Source: Candidatus Cloacimonadota bacterium (GTDB lineage Bacteria; Cloacimonadota; Cloacimonadia; Cloacimonadales; TCS61). From it: a stretch of DNA of 35,114 bases. The position numbers were made by a program, and so were the translations under genes. The notes under the pieces were generated by a model that was not told the DNA's origin, ran no database searches, and saw only the letters and a list, made by a program, of their open reading frames with translations. This document shows positions 18,931-27,077 of this stretch, piece after piece; within the stretch, counting starts at the first letter, position 1, and each line of letters starts with the position of its first letter. The stretch covers positions 1 to 35,114 of the forward strand of contig JAGGWK010000030.1 in assembly GCA_021157525.1 (NCBI GenBank), written 5' to 3'.

Positions 18931-19027
18931 CTCGTTTCAGAGATGTGTCAGTCCGCTACAGGCAAAAAGCTTCGTCCTTCATCAAGAAAACGGTGTGAGT
19001 CCCCTCGGGGTGAGGTAATTTCAAACA

Positions 19028-19930
19028 CTATTTGAGAGTAATCAATACCACTTCTGGCTGACTGAAGAAGCGCACCGGCACAATGCCGCTGCCTGCTCCC
19101 CGGGAAGTATAACCATACATTTCCTGCCACTGCCATTTTCCGGCCACCATATTTCCGGGTACCGCGGCATTGGTGAGCAAGGGGATTTCTCCAGGCAGAC
19201 AAATCTGCCCGCCATGGGTGTGCCCGGCCAGATAAAGCTTGTAACCCCGCTTTGCCGCCTGCTCAAATAATTCTGGTGAATGAGATATCAGCAACTTGCA
19301 AACGTTGCTTTCCAAGTCCTTTTCCGCCAGATCAAAATCGGCTGCATCAAAGTAATGGGCATCTTCCAACATAACCACAGCCAGGGCATCGGCATCTCGA
19401 TGCAGAAGCAGATGTTCGTTCGTGAGCATGGTAACCCCGAGGGATTCTAAAAAGACACCGGTATCCCAGGTATCGTGGTTTCCCAGGATGCCATAAACCG
19501 AGGATTTACACAGTAATTCCGGGATGAGGTCAGCGAGCAGTTTATTAGAATAATCTTCGTTCCCCCTCACCCGAAACCGATAATCTCCGCCTAAAATGCA
19601 GATGTCGTAGGTGAGATCGGCTAAGAGTGCCAAAATATGATGTACCAAATCCGGCACTCCTTCGATGTGCAGGTCACTGATAAAAAGAATGCGGAAATCA
19701 TGAAAATTGGCTGGCAATCCAGGGATGGAAAAGGTTTGCCGAACAACGCGCACCTTTTGGGCATTGCGTACTCCCATCCGGTATAGGTGCGTCGCTTTGA
19801 GCACCGTTTTTATCATGGTTCTCAGCCACGGAACCGAATCCAGACGATAGCGGGATTGCAGATGACGGCGAATCAACCATGCATCCCGGGTCTTTTCACC
19901 ACGACGGCGGTTTGGATGAATCGGTCGCAT
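19028..19930 (-). CDS. Calcineurin-like metallophosphoesterase (YkuE/YaeI-like)
   Basis: A 300-residue protein with every metal-ligand block of the family: DLH (86-88), GGD (114-116), GNHD (150-153), HSPE (217-220) and GHTHGGQ (236-242). The ~80-residue N-terminal part is basic, has no clear membrane segment, and includes a region (VRNAQKVRVVRQTFSIPGLP) like the lead-in of YkuE-type enzymes, which hydrolyse phosphoester or lipid-pyrophosphate substrates. The substrate is not predictable here. The start ATG at 19930 follows GAGGG by 10 nt. Directly upstream are two very short ORFs, so it may be the last gene of a small operon. Confidence 0.9.
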   Translation of the reverse strand: MRPIHPNRRRGEKTRDAWLIRRHLQSRYRLDSVPWLRTMIKTVLKATHLYRMGVRNAQKVRVVRQTFSIPGLPANFHDFRILFISDLHIEGVPDLVHHILALLADLTYDICILGGDYRFRVRGNEDYSNKLLADLIPELLCKSSVYGILGNHDTWDTGVFLESLGVTMLTNEHLLLHRDADALAVVMLEDAHYFDAADFDLAEKDLESNVCKLLISHSPELFEQAAKRGYKLYLAGHTHGGQICLPGEIPLLTNAAVPGNMVAGKWQWQEMYGYTSRGAGSGIVPVRFFSQPEVVLITLK

Positions 19931-19943
19931 AGCGTAGTTTCCC

Positions 19944-20018
19944 TCAGCGGGAGTCTCCCGGAACAGGAGGGCATCCTATCACACGGTAATCGAGTCGATC
20001 TTTTGAGCGGTTATTCAT
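19944..20018 (-). CDS. Possible 24-codon ORF coupled to its neighbours
   Basis: An ATG (20018-20016) overlaps the TGA of the 50-codon ORF as ATGA, and the frame ends with TGA at 19946-19944, 13 nt before the metallophosphoesterase start. It encodes a basic 24-residue peptide containing DYRVIGCPPVPG. It has no ribosome site of its own. It may be only a spacer that carries ribosomes to the next start; weak evidence. Confidence 0.25.
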   Translation of the reverse strand: MNNRSKDRLDYRVIGCPPVPGDSR

Positions 20019-20167
20019 GTCGCTGATGTTTCACTGAATATCAGTGAGAGTGCGGCTTCTGGTGACGGAGCAAAGATACTTTGACCGATATGGCTGTGAC
20101 GCAGTTTTCTGGTGAGATTGATCTCGGTATCCCTTTGCATATCAAATGGCAGGATAGGTTTATTCAC
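20015..20167 (-). CDS. Small protein of unknown function (50 aa, GTG start)
   Basis: A 50-codon frame on the minus strand starts with GTG at 20167, 7 nt after AGGGAG (20180-20175), an ideal ribosome site, and ends TGA at 20015. The peptide starts MNKPILPFDMQRD, has a basic centre (LTRKLRHSHIGQ) and a short hydrophobic C-terminal stretch (AALSLIF). An in-frame ATG at 20140 is an alternative start. It lies in an otherwise empty 330-nt gap, same strand and upstream of the metallophosphoesterase, with a perfect CACTGA/TCAGTG repeat (20032-20046) inside its last codons. Family not recognised. Confidence 0.5.
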   Translation of the reverse strand: MNKPILPFDMQRDTEINLTRKLRHSHIGQSIFAPSPEAALSLIFSETSAT

Positions 20168-20233
20168 AAATACGCTCCCTAACTAAAAACAATGAGAAAA
20201 AGTCCTGAAATTTACTCCTGACACCCAAAGATT

Positions 20234-20259
20234 TTCCCCATTCTATTCTGACTGGGGAA
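20234..20259 (-). terminator. Candidate terminator of the response regulator-kinase gene
   Basis: On the minus strand TTCCCCA (20259-20253) and TGGGGAA (20240-20234) flank a 12-nt loop, one base after the kinase stop codon. The following AATCTTT is a weak T run. Confidence 0.4.
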
Positions 20260-20260
20260 G

Positions 20261-21676
20261 TCAAAACCTCAAAGTAAAAATGGTGCCGTTATCTCGCGAG
20301 ATGGTTATTTTTCCATGAAGCTGAGCTGTGAGTGACGAAATGAGCTGAAATCCCAAATTGCCATCATCGAGGGTAAGAGAGGGATCTAGCCCAATGCCGT
20401 CGTCTCCGATTTTCACTTCAAGGCAGTTTTCCTGCCGCTTCATGGATATCGTGATCAAGCCTCGCACCCGCCCTTCAAATGCATATTTATAGGCGTTTGA
20501 CACAATCTCGTTGATTATCAGTCCCAGAGGAATTGCAGTATCCAAGTCCAGAGGGATGTCTTCAATATCGATCTCTGCCGCCACCTGCAGGTCTGCACGG
20601 ATGTACATGGCGCCGAGCTGCTGCAAAAGCTGCCGCACGTAGATGTCCAGGTCTATCTGAGAAAGGTTGTCGTTCTTGTAGAGTCGTTCGTGTATCAGGG
20701 CCATGGAACGTACCCGGTTAAGGCTGTCGATGAAAAGCTGACGATCGGTATCGTTTTTTATAAAGGTCGATTGCATCCTGAGCAAACTGGAGATAACCTG
20801 CATATTGTTTTTTACCCGGTGATGCACTTCTTTGAGCAGGATTTCTTTTTCCCGCAGCGAGCTTTCCACCAAATCCTGGGCGTTTCTCCGTTGGGTGATA
20901 TCAAAGGCAACACCCCCGACAAAAACCTCGCCGTTACTCCGCTGGATGCGAAATTTATGGTTCTCTATGATAACAGCTTTGTCCCCCAACGTGAGGGTTT
21001 GCTCGTAAATGCAGCTTCCGGTTTCTTTGGCGATATCATCATACCGACTCATCAGGGCTGCTTCGTCTGGAGAAAATATATCCTCATCCCGAATCCCCAC
21101 CCATTGCCTGTTTTGAAACAGCTTCTTGAAATAAGTGTTGATGAAGAGGTATTTCCCTTCGGCATTTTTGATGTACACCAGAGCCTGAATTTCATGCATA
21201 AAACTAAAAAAGAGCTGCTCACTTTCCACCAACTCCTGAGAACGCTCCATCAAGCGCTGTTCCAGCAAAAGGTTCTGGTTTCGCAAACGGTCCTCAGCCT
21301 GTTTCAGACGCAGCATAGTGTTTACCTGAGCCAATAAATAGTGCGGATGAAAGGGCTTGTTCACAAAGGATTCAGCTCCGGCTTTCAATGCGGATTTGAG
21401 CCAATCATGATCGGTATTTACACCGGTCATCATCAGCACCGGAATGTTTTTCAGGGATGCATCCTGCTTGAGCTGACGACACACCGAAAGACCATCGATA
21501 TCGGGAAGATAGATGTCCAGTAGAATAAGATCCGGTAGAATTTTCCGAATCTTCTCCAGCCCTTCGTAACCGGTTTCCGCCAGAGCGATTTCTACCTGGT
21601 ACGGCAATTCCATTAAAAGTTCTTTTACCAATTCTCTGATTTCCCGATCGTCATCAATCACCAGAATTTTACACAT
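20261..21676 (-). CDS. Response regulator receiver-PAS-histidine kinase (HisKA_2 type)
   Basis: A 471-residue soluble signalling protein. Residues 1-~120 are a receiver domain with acidic pocket DDD (8-10), phospho-acceptor Asp54 in LLDIYLPDIDG, Thr84 and Lys107. A coiled coil (~123-155) leads to a PAS domain (~160-268). The kinase core has the HisKA_2 motif LKEVHHRVKNNMQ (phospho-His 285 or 286) and a HATPase with N-box NEIVSNAYKYAF (389-400) and G-box GDDGIGL (424-430). There are no membrane segments, so it senses inside the cell or receives phosphate from another kinase. GGAGG at 21685-21681 fixes the ATG at 21676; the open frame continues far upstream but has no such site. Divergent from nfo. 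Confidence 0.93.
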   Translation of the reverse strand: MCKILVIDDDREIRELVKELLMELPYQVEIALAETGYEGLEKIRKILPDLILLDIYLPDIDGLSVCRQLKQDASLKNIPVLMMTGVNTDHDWLKSALKAGAESFVNKPFHPHYLLAQVNTMLRLKQAEDRLRNQNLLLEQRLMERSQELVESEQLFFSFMHEIQALVYIKNAEGKYLFINTYFKKLFQNRQWVGIRDEDIFSPDEAALMSRYDDIAKETGSCIYEQTLTLGDKAVIIENHKFRIQRSNGEVFVGGVAFDITQRRNAQDLVESSLREKEILLKEVHHRVKNNMQVISSLLRMQSTFIKNDTDRQLFIDSLNRVRSMALIHERLYKNDNLSQIDLDIYVRQLLQQLGAMYIRADLQVAAEIDIEDIPLDLDTAIPLGLIINEIVSNAYKYAFEGRVRGLITISMKRQENCLEVKIGDDGIGLDPSLTLDDGNLGFQLISSLTAQLHGKITISRDNGTIFTLRF

Positions 21677-21757
21677 TACACCTCCTAACCTTGACACAGA
21701 TTTTGAAACTCCAGATTTTCCCTGTTGAGTCAATAAAAAATATCGACAGGAGACCAA

Positions 21758-22612
21758 ATGAAATATATTGGTGCCCACGTAAGTGCAGCCGGCGGTGTGG
21801 AAAATGCCCCGAAAAATGCCGCTGCAATAAAGGCTTCGGCCTTTGCTCTGTTTACCAAAAATCAGCGGCAATGGACGGCCAAACCCCTTTCTCCAGAGAG
21901 TATTCTGCTGTTTGGCGCAGCCATGGATGCAGCCGGTATCAGCCGGAATGCGGTGCTTCCCCACGATAGCTATCTCATCAACCTGGGACATCCCGACCCG
22001 GAAAAGCGGGAAAAATCCATCAATGCTTTTATCGATGAAATTCAGCGATGCGAAAAGCTGGGCCTGAAATATCTCAATTTTCACCCCGGCAGCCATCTGC
22101 GACAGATATCTGAAGAGACCTGCCTGGAACTGATTGCCGATTCGATAAACCAGGCATTGGCACGCACCGCAACCGTGGTTGCCGTGATAGAAAATACTGC
22201 CGGACAAGGGAGCAATGTAGGCTTTTCCTTTGAGCATCTGGCAACCATCATCAGTCACACTACCGATAAAAGCCGGATAGGCGTGTGCATCGATACCTGC
22301 CATGCTTTTGCCGCCGGATACGATCTGCGCTCGGCTGCATCCTGCCAAAATACCTTTGCCGAATTTGAACAGATTGTGGGATTTTCCTTTTTGTGTGGGA
22401 TGCATCTGAACGATGCGAAGCGGCCGTTGGCCAGCCGCGTCGATCGTCACGGCAGTCTGGGAACTGGAGAGATCGGGTTGGATGCCTTTCGATACATTAT
22501 GCAGGATGCCCGGTTTGATGGGATTCCATTGATATTAGAGACCCCTGATCCGGAAAAATGGGGAGAAGAAATTGCGCTATTGCGCAGCTTTGAAAAAGAG
22601 GTGAATAAATGA
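21758..22612 (+). CDS. nfo: Endonuclease IV (AP endonuclease)
   Basis: A 284-residue TIM-barrel, tri-zinc enzyme that cleaves DNA at abasic sites. Signatures of the family: [79 protein letters not shown] and [13 protein letters not shown] lies 5 nt before ATG. Upstream is a TTGACA (21691-21696) that could be a -35, but the -10 is poor. Its TGA overlaps the next gene's ATG, so DNA repair is linked to a macro-domain hydrolase. Confidence 0.97.
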   Translation: MKYIGAHVSAAGGVENAPKNAAAIKASAFALFTKNQRQWTAKPLSPESILLFGAAMDAAGISRNAVLPHDSYLINLGHPDPEKREKSINAFIDEIQRCEKLGLKYLNFHPGSHLRQISEETCLELIADSINQALARTATVVAVIENTAGQGSNVGFSFEHLATIISHTTDKSRIGVCIDTCHAFAAGYDLRSAASCQNTFAEFEQIVGFSFLCGMHLNDAKRPLASRVDRHGSLGTGEIGLDAFRYIMQDARFDGIPLILETPDPEKWGEEIALLRSFEKEVNK

Positions 22613-23124
22613 AAAATCGCATCCAAATAGTACAAAAAGACATCACCACCATGGCGGTGGATGCCATCGTAAATGCAGCCAACAACAGCCTTTTGGGGGG
22701 TGGCGGCGTGGATGGCGCAATTCATCGGAGAGCGGGGAAAAAGCTATTGGCAGCGTGCCGCACCCTGGGTGGCTGTGTGACAGGTAATGCCAAAATCACC
22801 CTCGGCTACAACCTTCCTGCATCCTATGTGATACATACGGTGGGCCCGGTGTGGCAGGGAGGAAACCACGGCGAGGCAGATTTGCTTGCCTCAGCCTATT
22901 GGCGAAGTCTGGAAGTAGCCGCTCAGAAAGGGATAAAAACCATCGCTTTCCCGGCCATCAGCACCGGCGTGTATGGGTACCCTGTACAGGATGCCGCCAG
23001 AATTGCCCTGGATACGGTGTGTGATTTCCTGCAGGATCATGACCTCCCGCAAAAAGTGTGGTTTGTGTGCTTCAGCAGCCAGGCGCTGACCATTTATCGA
23101 GAGCTCTACGATGCGCTTTGTTAA
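22609..23124 (+). CDS. Macro-domain protein, MacroD/YmdB-type ADP-ribose hydrolase
   Basis: A 171-residue single macro domain. The ADP-ribose-binding signature [23 protein letters not shown] is at ~17-39 (given here in family terms: [14 protein letters not shown]), followed by [19 protein letters not shown] and [10 protein letters not shown]. This matches YmdB/MacroD enzymes, which hydrolyse O-acetyl-ADP-ribose and remove mono-ADP-ribose from proteins; some relatives act on DNA. It shares ATGA with nfo and overlaps the following methyltransferase by 14 nt, so the three are one transcription unit. Substrate inferred only from family. Confidence 0.93.
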   Translation: MKNRIQIVQKDITTMAVDAIVNAANNSLLGGGGVDGAIHRRAGKKLLAACRTLGGCVTGNAKITLGYNLPASYVIHTVGPVWQGGNHGEADLLASAYWRSLEVAAQKGIKTIAFPAISTGVYGYPVQDAARIALDTVCDFLQDHDLPQKVWFVCFSSQALTIYRELYDALC

Positions 23125-23758
23125 GACCAATGACGGCTCGGTAACTGCCTATAACGAAGAGCATCACGACCATTATCACTCCCTCAGTGGCGCCATGGAA
23201 GAGGCTTTTGAAAAGCATGTTCATCCCCTGGGACTGAGAGATGGGATGCACATTCTCGACTTCTGCTTTGGACTGGGGTACAATAGCATCGCCGCCTGTA
23301 GCGAAGCCAGTAATCTGCGTATTACCGGCCTGGAAATAGATGAAGAAATAGTGGCGGCCATTGCCCGGATGCCGGTTCCACCTCAATTGGATGCAGCCTA
23401 CGCTCCTTTTCGTCATCTTGCTACCACCCGCAGTGCCACAGATACCAAAAACAATCGTATCACACTTCTACTCGGCGATGCCAGAAAAACGGTTCTCCAT
23501 TTGCCGCCTCTCTCTTTCGATCGCGTCTATTTTGATGCTTTTGCACCTCAAAAACAGCCGGAGCTCTGGACGGTAGAAGTCTTTGCCGCTGTGTGGAGCA
23601 CCATGAAACCGGGAGGGCTTCTGAGTACTTACAGCTGTGCCAAGTGGGTACGGGCAAACATGGAAGCGGTTGGTTTTGAAGTGCGTGACGGGCCCCGCAT
23701 TGGACGACGCAGCCCGGCCACCATTGCAGAGAAAGGCGTGCAAGAGATTACAGAATGA
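23111..23758 (+). CDS. MnmC2-like tRNA methyltransferase (DUF752), stand-alone
   Basis: A 215-residue SAM-dependent methyltransferase. It shows [19 protein letters not shown], the hallmark start of the DUF752/MnmC methyltransferase family, SAM-binding [12 protein letters not shown], the acidic GLEIDEE, and the catalytic-area [16 protein letters not shown]. In gammaproteobacteria this domain is fused to an FAD oxidoreductase (MnmC1), and makes the last methylation of mnm5s2U34 in tRNA. Here only the methyltransferase is present, as in some deep-branching bacteria. The start lies within the macro-domain gene (14-nt overlap). Function by family. Confidence 0.88.
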   Translation: MRFVKTNDGSVTAYNEEHHDHYHSLSGAMEEAFEKHVHPLGLRDGMHILDFCFGLGYNSIAACSEASNLRITGLEIDEEIVAAIARMPVPPQLDAAYAPFRHLATTRSATDTKNNRITLLLGDARKTVLHLPPLSFDRVYFDAFAPQKQPELWTVEVFAAVWSTMKPGGLLSTYSCAKWVRANMEAVGFEVRDGPRIGRRSPATIAEKGVQEITE

Positions 23759-23760
23759 AA

Positions 23761-23850
23761 GCTTCCCCCTGGTCGCAACGCTCCGCGTGTGACCGTGAAA
23801 GCGTCCCAGCGCAGACTTGTGCGAACGTTGAGCGTACTCAAGGGAAGCAG
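23761..23850. repeat. Structured intergenic repeat, copy 1
   Basis: Between convergent genes. GCTTCCC (23761-23767) and GGGAAGC (23842-23848) enclose a hairpin GGTCGCA / TGTGACC (23771-23777 / 23788-23794) and the segment TGCGAACGTTGAGC...CTCAAGGG (23820-23844), which recurs near 34905. TTGAG/CTCAA forms a small stem. The rest of 23759-23926 holds no coding sequence. Confidence 0.6.
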
Positions 23851-23926
23851 CGCTCAGGACGAGTATAGACTCCCTTCCGTCTTCGCCAAGGCTCCACCGA
23901 AATAGGTAGAATGGAAGGATTCGCCG

Positions 23927-24766
23927 TCATCCTCTCTTGGTGCAGATTATGCTGCCTACATCCACCCCCAGATCCGTGGCAATCACCGGACACTTGGCCT
24001 GCAGCAAAAAGAATATCGGTGCATCCTTACCGCTCAGAGATTCATAATTACCCTGACCTTTGGCAATAATCAGTGGTGCCTGCTCAAATCGCCGACGAAA
24101 GGCTGCCGAACAATCGCCCAAAATAGTTCCCGGTGCGTCAGAGCCATTATCGATAATCTCACAAGTTATTCCCGCCGCCAGGGCATCACGGCGTGTCGCA
24201 TCATTGAGTGCCGGCCCACCTTTTACTGCATAAATCACCGGCAATTCAAGGGATTCGATAAACACCCGATCAAACACGGTCTCTCCAGCGTTATCGGCAA
24301 GATACAACACCCATGGTACTGTAGCCAACTGCTCACGCAATGCATCCCGTGCATCCATGGCAAAGGATGCCGCCAGCACCCGCTCCACAGTATCCCACAA
24401 GGGGCCATAATCATCCTTCACCCCCAGATCGATGATATTACCGGCAATGGCCAGACGCAGAGCAGTGTCAAAGGGATCCGCCGATAATGCCACCAGTTCT
24501 TTGAGACGAGGATACAAGCTCAGTGCAGCGGCGGTATCACGAGCTTTGGCTATTTCGTAGGGATCATGGGCTGTGATAACGCGTCGAACCAGTCGATGCA
24601 CATCCTGAGCAATTTGCGGGGGCGTGGCCTCAGATGGCATATTCTGCAACAATTGCAAGGTTTGAAGCATCACCTGGTGCTGCTGAGATGCCGTGCCTTT
24701 GGCAAGTCGGGCAGCCTGCAGGGCTTGTCGAAGGAAACAGGGATAGCAATCCAGATAAATCTTCAT
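23927..24766 (-). CDS. DUF89 family metal-dependent phosphatase (AF1104-like)
   Basis: A 279-residue protein. CYPC near the N-terminus (Cys7, Cys10) and the DUF89 active-site blocks LADNAGETVFDR, VKGGPALNDAT and AKGQGNYESL are present, with a C-terminal TDLGVDVG. DUF89 proteins are metal-dependent phosphatases proposed to clear damaged or over-accumulating phosphometabolites; the CxxC subtype occurs mainly in archaea and anaerobic bacteria. The start ATG (24766-24764) shares its A with the stop of ackA, and GAGGGTG lies upstream; the frame is open further but inside ackA. Coupling to acetate kinase suggests a role near acetyl phosphate or coenzyme A metabolism; this is inference. Confidence 0.85.
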   Translation of the reverse strand: MKIYLDCYPCFLRQALQAARLAKGTASQQHQVMLQTLQLLQNMPSEATPPQIAQDVHRLVRRVITAHDPYEIAKARDTAAALSLYPRLKELVALSADPFDTALRLAIAGNIIDLGVKDDYGPLWDTVERVLAASFAMDARDALREQLATVPWVLYLADNAGETVFDRVFIESLELPVIYAVKGGPALNDATRRDALAAGITCEIIDNGSDAPGTILGDCSAAFRRRFEQAPLIIAKGQGNYESLSGKDAPIFFLLQAKCPVIATDLGVDVGSIICTKRG

Positions 24767-25986
24767 CAGAGCACCCTCGCAGCGCAATGAAAAATCAGTT
24801 GATAAGCATCGATGGCGATTTGCAGTTCTTCATTGCTCGGTAGCACTACGATGTCTGTGCGAGAGTACTTCTGCGACACCACTCCCGGCCTGGAGCCGTT
24901 GGTCGCATTGCCCTCATAATCCAGTACCATCCCAAGATTTTGCAGTCGGTTACAAATACGTTCCCGCATCTTCACACCGTGCTGACCGATGCCGCCGGTA
25001 AACACCAGGATATCCACTTTTACCAGATTTGCTGCGTAGGCTCCGATGTATTTACGGATGCGGTTGGCGTAGGCATTCAGAGTAATAATAGCCCGCTCAT
25101 TGCCTTCATCCGCCGCTTTTTCCAGGTCTCGCAAATCATTTGAAATGCCGCTCATGCCCAGAAGCCCGCTTTTTTTATTCATTATGGTATTCAGTTGGGA
25201 TGCAGTGTAGCCTTTGTCTATAAGGAAGGTAATGATTGAGGGATCCATATCGCCACAGCGGGTACCCATGATCAATCCTTCCAGCGGAGTGAAGCCCATG
25301 GAGGTGTCCACGGAAATGCCGTTTTCGATGGCCGTAACCGAGGCACCATTGCCCAGATGACATGAGATGATGTTGGTATTTTCGGGTGAGCGTTTTACCA
25401 GTTTCAGTGCTTCGGAAGCGACAAAACGGTGAGATGTACCGTGAAATCCATAGCGCCGGATGCGGTACTTTTCGTACATCTCGCGGGGCAGGCCGTAGAG
25501 ATAATTTTCCGGCTTCAGGGTTTGATGGAAAGCGGTATCAAATACCGCAACCTGTTGTACATCAGGCAGTGCGGCCATGGTTTCCCGGATGCCGGTGAGA
25601 TTTGCCGGATTGTGCAACGGCGCCAGCTCGATGTTCTCTTCGATAGCCTGTAACACATCTGTGTCGATAATCACCGATTGTGCATATTTTTCGCCACCGT
25701 GCACCACGCGATGTCCTACGCCGCCGATTTCTTTTATACTTTTCAGGATGCCGGTATCTGCATCCAGAAGAGCCTCCATCACCAATTCCATAGCCTGCTT
25801 GTGGTTCAGTATCGGGGTAATGCGTTCAAAGACTCCCTGAGGTGCAGTTTGTTCGATGCGACCCTTTTCTTCGCCAATGCGCTCTACCAGGCCTTTTCCC
25901 AGGCTTTCCCGGGACGGCATGGCATACACTTCGTACTTCAGCGATGAGCTGCCACAATTTATAACCAGGATCTTTTTACTCTTCAT
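24766..25986 (-). CDS. ackA: Acetate kinase
   Basis: A 406-residue ASKHA-fold kinase that interconverts acetyl phosphate + ADP with acetate + ATP, the energy-yielding step of acetate fermentation. Motifs: LVINCGSSSLKYEVY, GHRVVHGGEKY, VFDTAFHQTL, RRYGFHGTSHR, CHLGNGASV, GFTPLEGLIMGTRCGDMDP split over the hinge, KSGLLGMSG and VFTGGIGQHG. AGAGGAG precedes ATG. No phosphate acetyltransferase gene adjoins it in this window. Its TGA shares one base with the DUF89 ATG. Divergent from tdk across ~275 nt with no gene. Confidence 0.98.
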   Translation of the reverse strand: MKSKKILVINCGSSSLKYEVYAMPSRESLGKGLVERIGEEKGRIEQTAPQGVFERITPILNHKQAMELVMEALLDADTGILKSIKEIGGVGHRVVHGGEKYAQSVIIDTDVLQAIEENIELAPLHNPANLTGIRETMAALPDVQQVAVFDTAFHQTLKPENYLYGLPREMYEKYRIRRYGFHGTSHRFVASEALKLVKRSPENTNIISCHLGNGASVTAIENGISVDTSMGFTPLEGLIMGTRCGDMDPSIITFLIDKGYTASQLNTIMNKKSGLLGMSGISNDLRDLEKAADEGNERAIITLNAYANRIRKYIGAYAANLVKVDILVFTGGIGQHGVKMRERICNRLQNLGMVLDYEGNATNGSRPGVVSQKYSRTDIVVLPSNEELQIAIDAYQLIFHCAARVL

Positions 25987-26215
25987 GATATTCTCCTCTA
26001 AGAAAAAACTGCGGCGAGATTTTCAGGTGAAACCACTACGTCAAGCATGTTTCAAAGATTTTTAAGACCCCCCGGATTTTGAGGGATTTTCATGCAATGT
26101 CTCAGATTATCCCATAACGGCTTCGCCGCACAGGACAAGTTTCGGGTTTGTGGGTTGGAGAAAAAGCGGATTATAAAGCCCTTCCAATAACCAACATTCC
26201 AACGAGATAATTCCG

Positions 26216-26243
26216 TTGACACAAAACTCCCCCCTTCGATAAA
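26216..26243 (+). promoter_or_regulatory. Sigma70-like promoter of the tdk operon
   Basis: TTGACA (26216-26221), 16-nt spacer, GATAAA (26238-26243; four of six). About 20 nt separate it from the tdk start, with GGAGA in between. The rest of 25987-26215 contains a short CGGC-TT-GCCG hairpin and no gene. Confidence 0.55.
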
Positions 26244-26262
26244 TGACCCGCTGGAGAATGAT

Positions 26263-26823
26263 ATGAACATTATACATAAACATACCGGGTGGATAGAAGT
26301 TATTTGTGGGAGCATGTTCAGTGGCAAAACTGAAGAGCTGATTCGACGCGTCCATCGTACCGAGTTTGCCCGTCAGAAAGCGATAGTATTCAAGCCCGGG
26401 CTGGATAATCGCTACGCCGAAGATCAGGTGGTTTCCCATAGCAGGATGAGCGCCCCATCCATCAATATCGAAGATATTACAGAGCTATCCCGGTACATCA
26501 CCGATGACCTGGATGTGGTAGCCATTGACGAAGCGCAGTTTTTTTCTGACGCCATAGTTGACGTTTGCAACCAGTTGGCAGACCAGGGATTGCGGGTGAT
26601 CGTTGCCGGCCTTGACCAGGATTATCGCGGCGTACCCTTTGGCCCGATGCCGCAACTGCTGGCCATCGCTGAATACGTTACCAAACTGAATGCCATCTGC
26701 GTGAAATGCGGCAACCCTGCCAGTCGTACCCAACGTCTTGTCAAAGATGACCACACTATACTGGTAGGAGCATCAGACTTCTATGAAGCCCGCTGTCGCA
26801 ACTGTCATGAGGTTATCGAATGA
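26263..26823 (+). CDS. tdk: Thymidine kinase
   Basis: A 186-residue type II thymidine kinase that phosphorylates thymidine in salvage. P-loop GSMFSGKT (16-23), Walker B/catalytic IDEAQFF (88-94), GLDQDYRG (116-123), and a zinc site of four Cys (146, 149, 178, 181). The lasso-like thymidine-binding region follows ([20 protein letters not shown]). Preceded by a good promoter and GGAG. It overlaps yggT by ATGA, and a purine phosphorylase lies just after, so the operon includes nucleoside salvage. Confidence 0.97.
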   Translation: MNIIHKHTGWIEVICGSMFSGKTEELIRRVHRTEFARQKAIVFKPGLDNRYAEDQVVSHSRMSAPSINIEDITELSRYITDDLDVVAIDEAQFFSDAIVDVCNQLADQGLRVIVAGLDQDYRGVPFGPMPQLLAIAEYVTKLNAICVKCGNPASRTQRLVKDDHTILVGASDFYEARCRNCHEVIE

Positions 26824-27077
26824 CAGGCATCGGAACCTTCGTCGCCTTTGTGGCAAACATCTTTATCTACCTGATAATCTTCCGCGCAATACTTTCGTGG
26901 TTTTCACCAAATCCATACAATCCGCTGTTTCAGTTGCTGCGGCGTCTCACCGATCCGATTCTTCTTCCCATCCACAGATTGATGAGTCGGTTTTTCACTC
27001 TGCCGGGCATTGATATTTCACCGATTATAGCTATTTTGCTCCTCAGTTTTATACGCAATTTCTTTATGAGGTTTTAG
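26820..27077 (+). CDS. yggT: YggT family membrane protein
   Basis: An 85-residue protein with two hydrophobic helices (~8-26 and ~62-80) flanking the YggT signature [31 protein letters not shown]-like centre (key parts SWF, NP, TDP and PIHR). YggT/Ycf19 proteins sit in the inner membrane; roles in membrane or cell-division organisation and osmotic tolerance have been reported, but the biochemical function is unclear. ATGA overlap with tdk, and the next ATG follows its TAG with no gap, so it is co-translated. Confidence 0.88.
   Translation: MTGIGTFVAFVANIFIYLIIFRAILSWFSPNPYNPLFQLLRRLTDPILLPIHRLMSRFFTLPGIDISPIIAILLLSFIRNFFMRF

Noticed and set aside
21677-22450. Upstream extension of the kinase frame to 22450
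   Set aside because: The receiver domain begins at MCKILVIDD with GGAGG right before it; the extension lies antisense to nfo.
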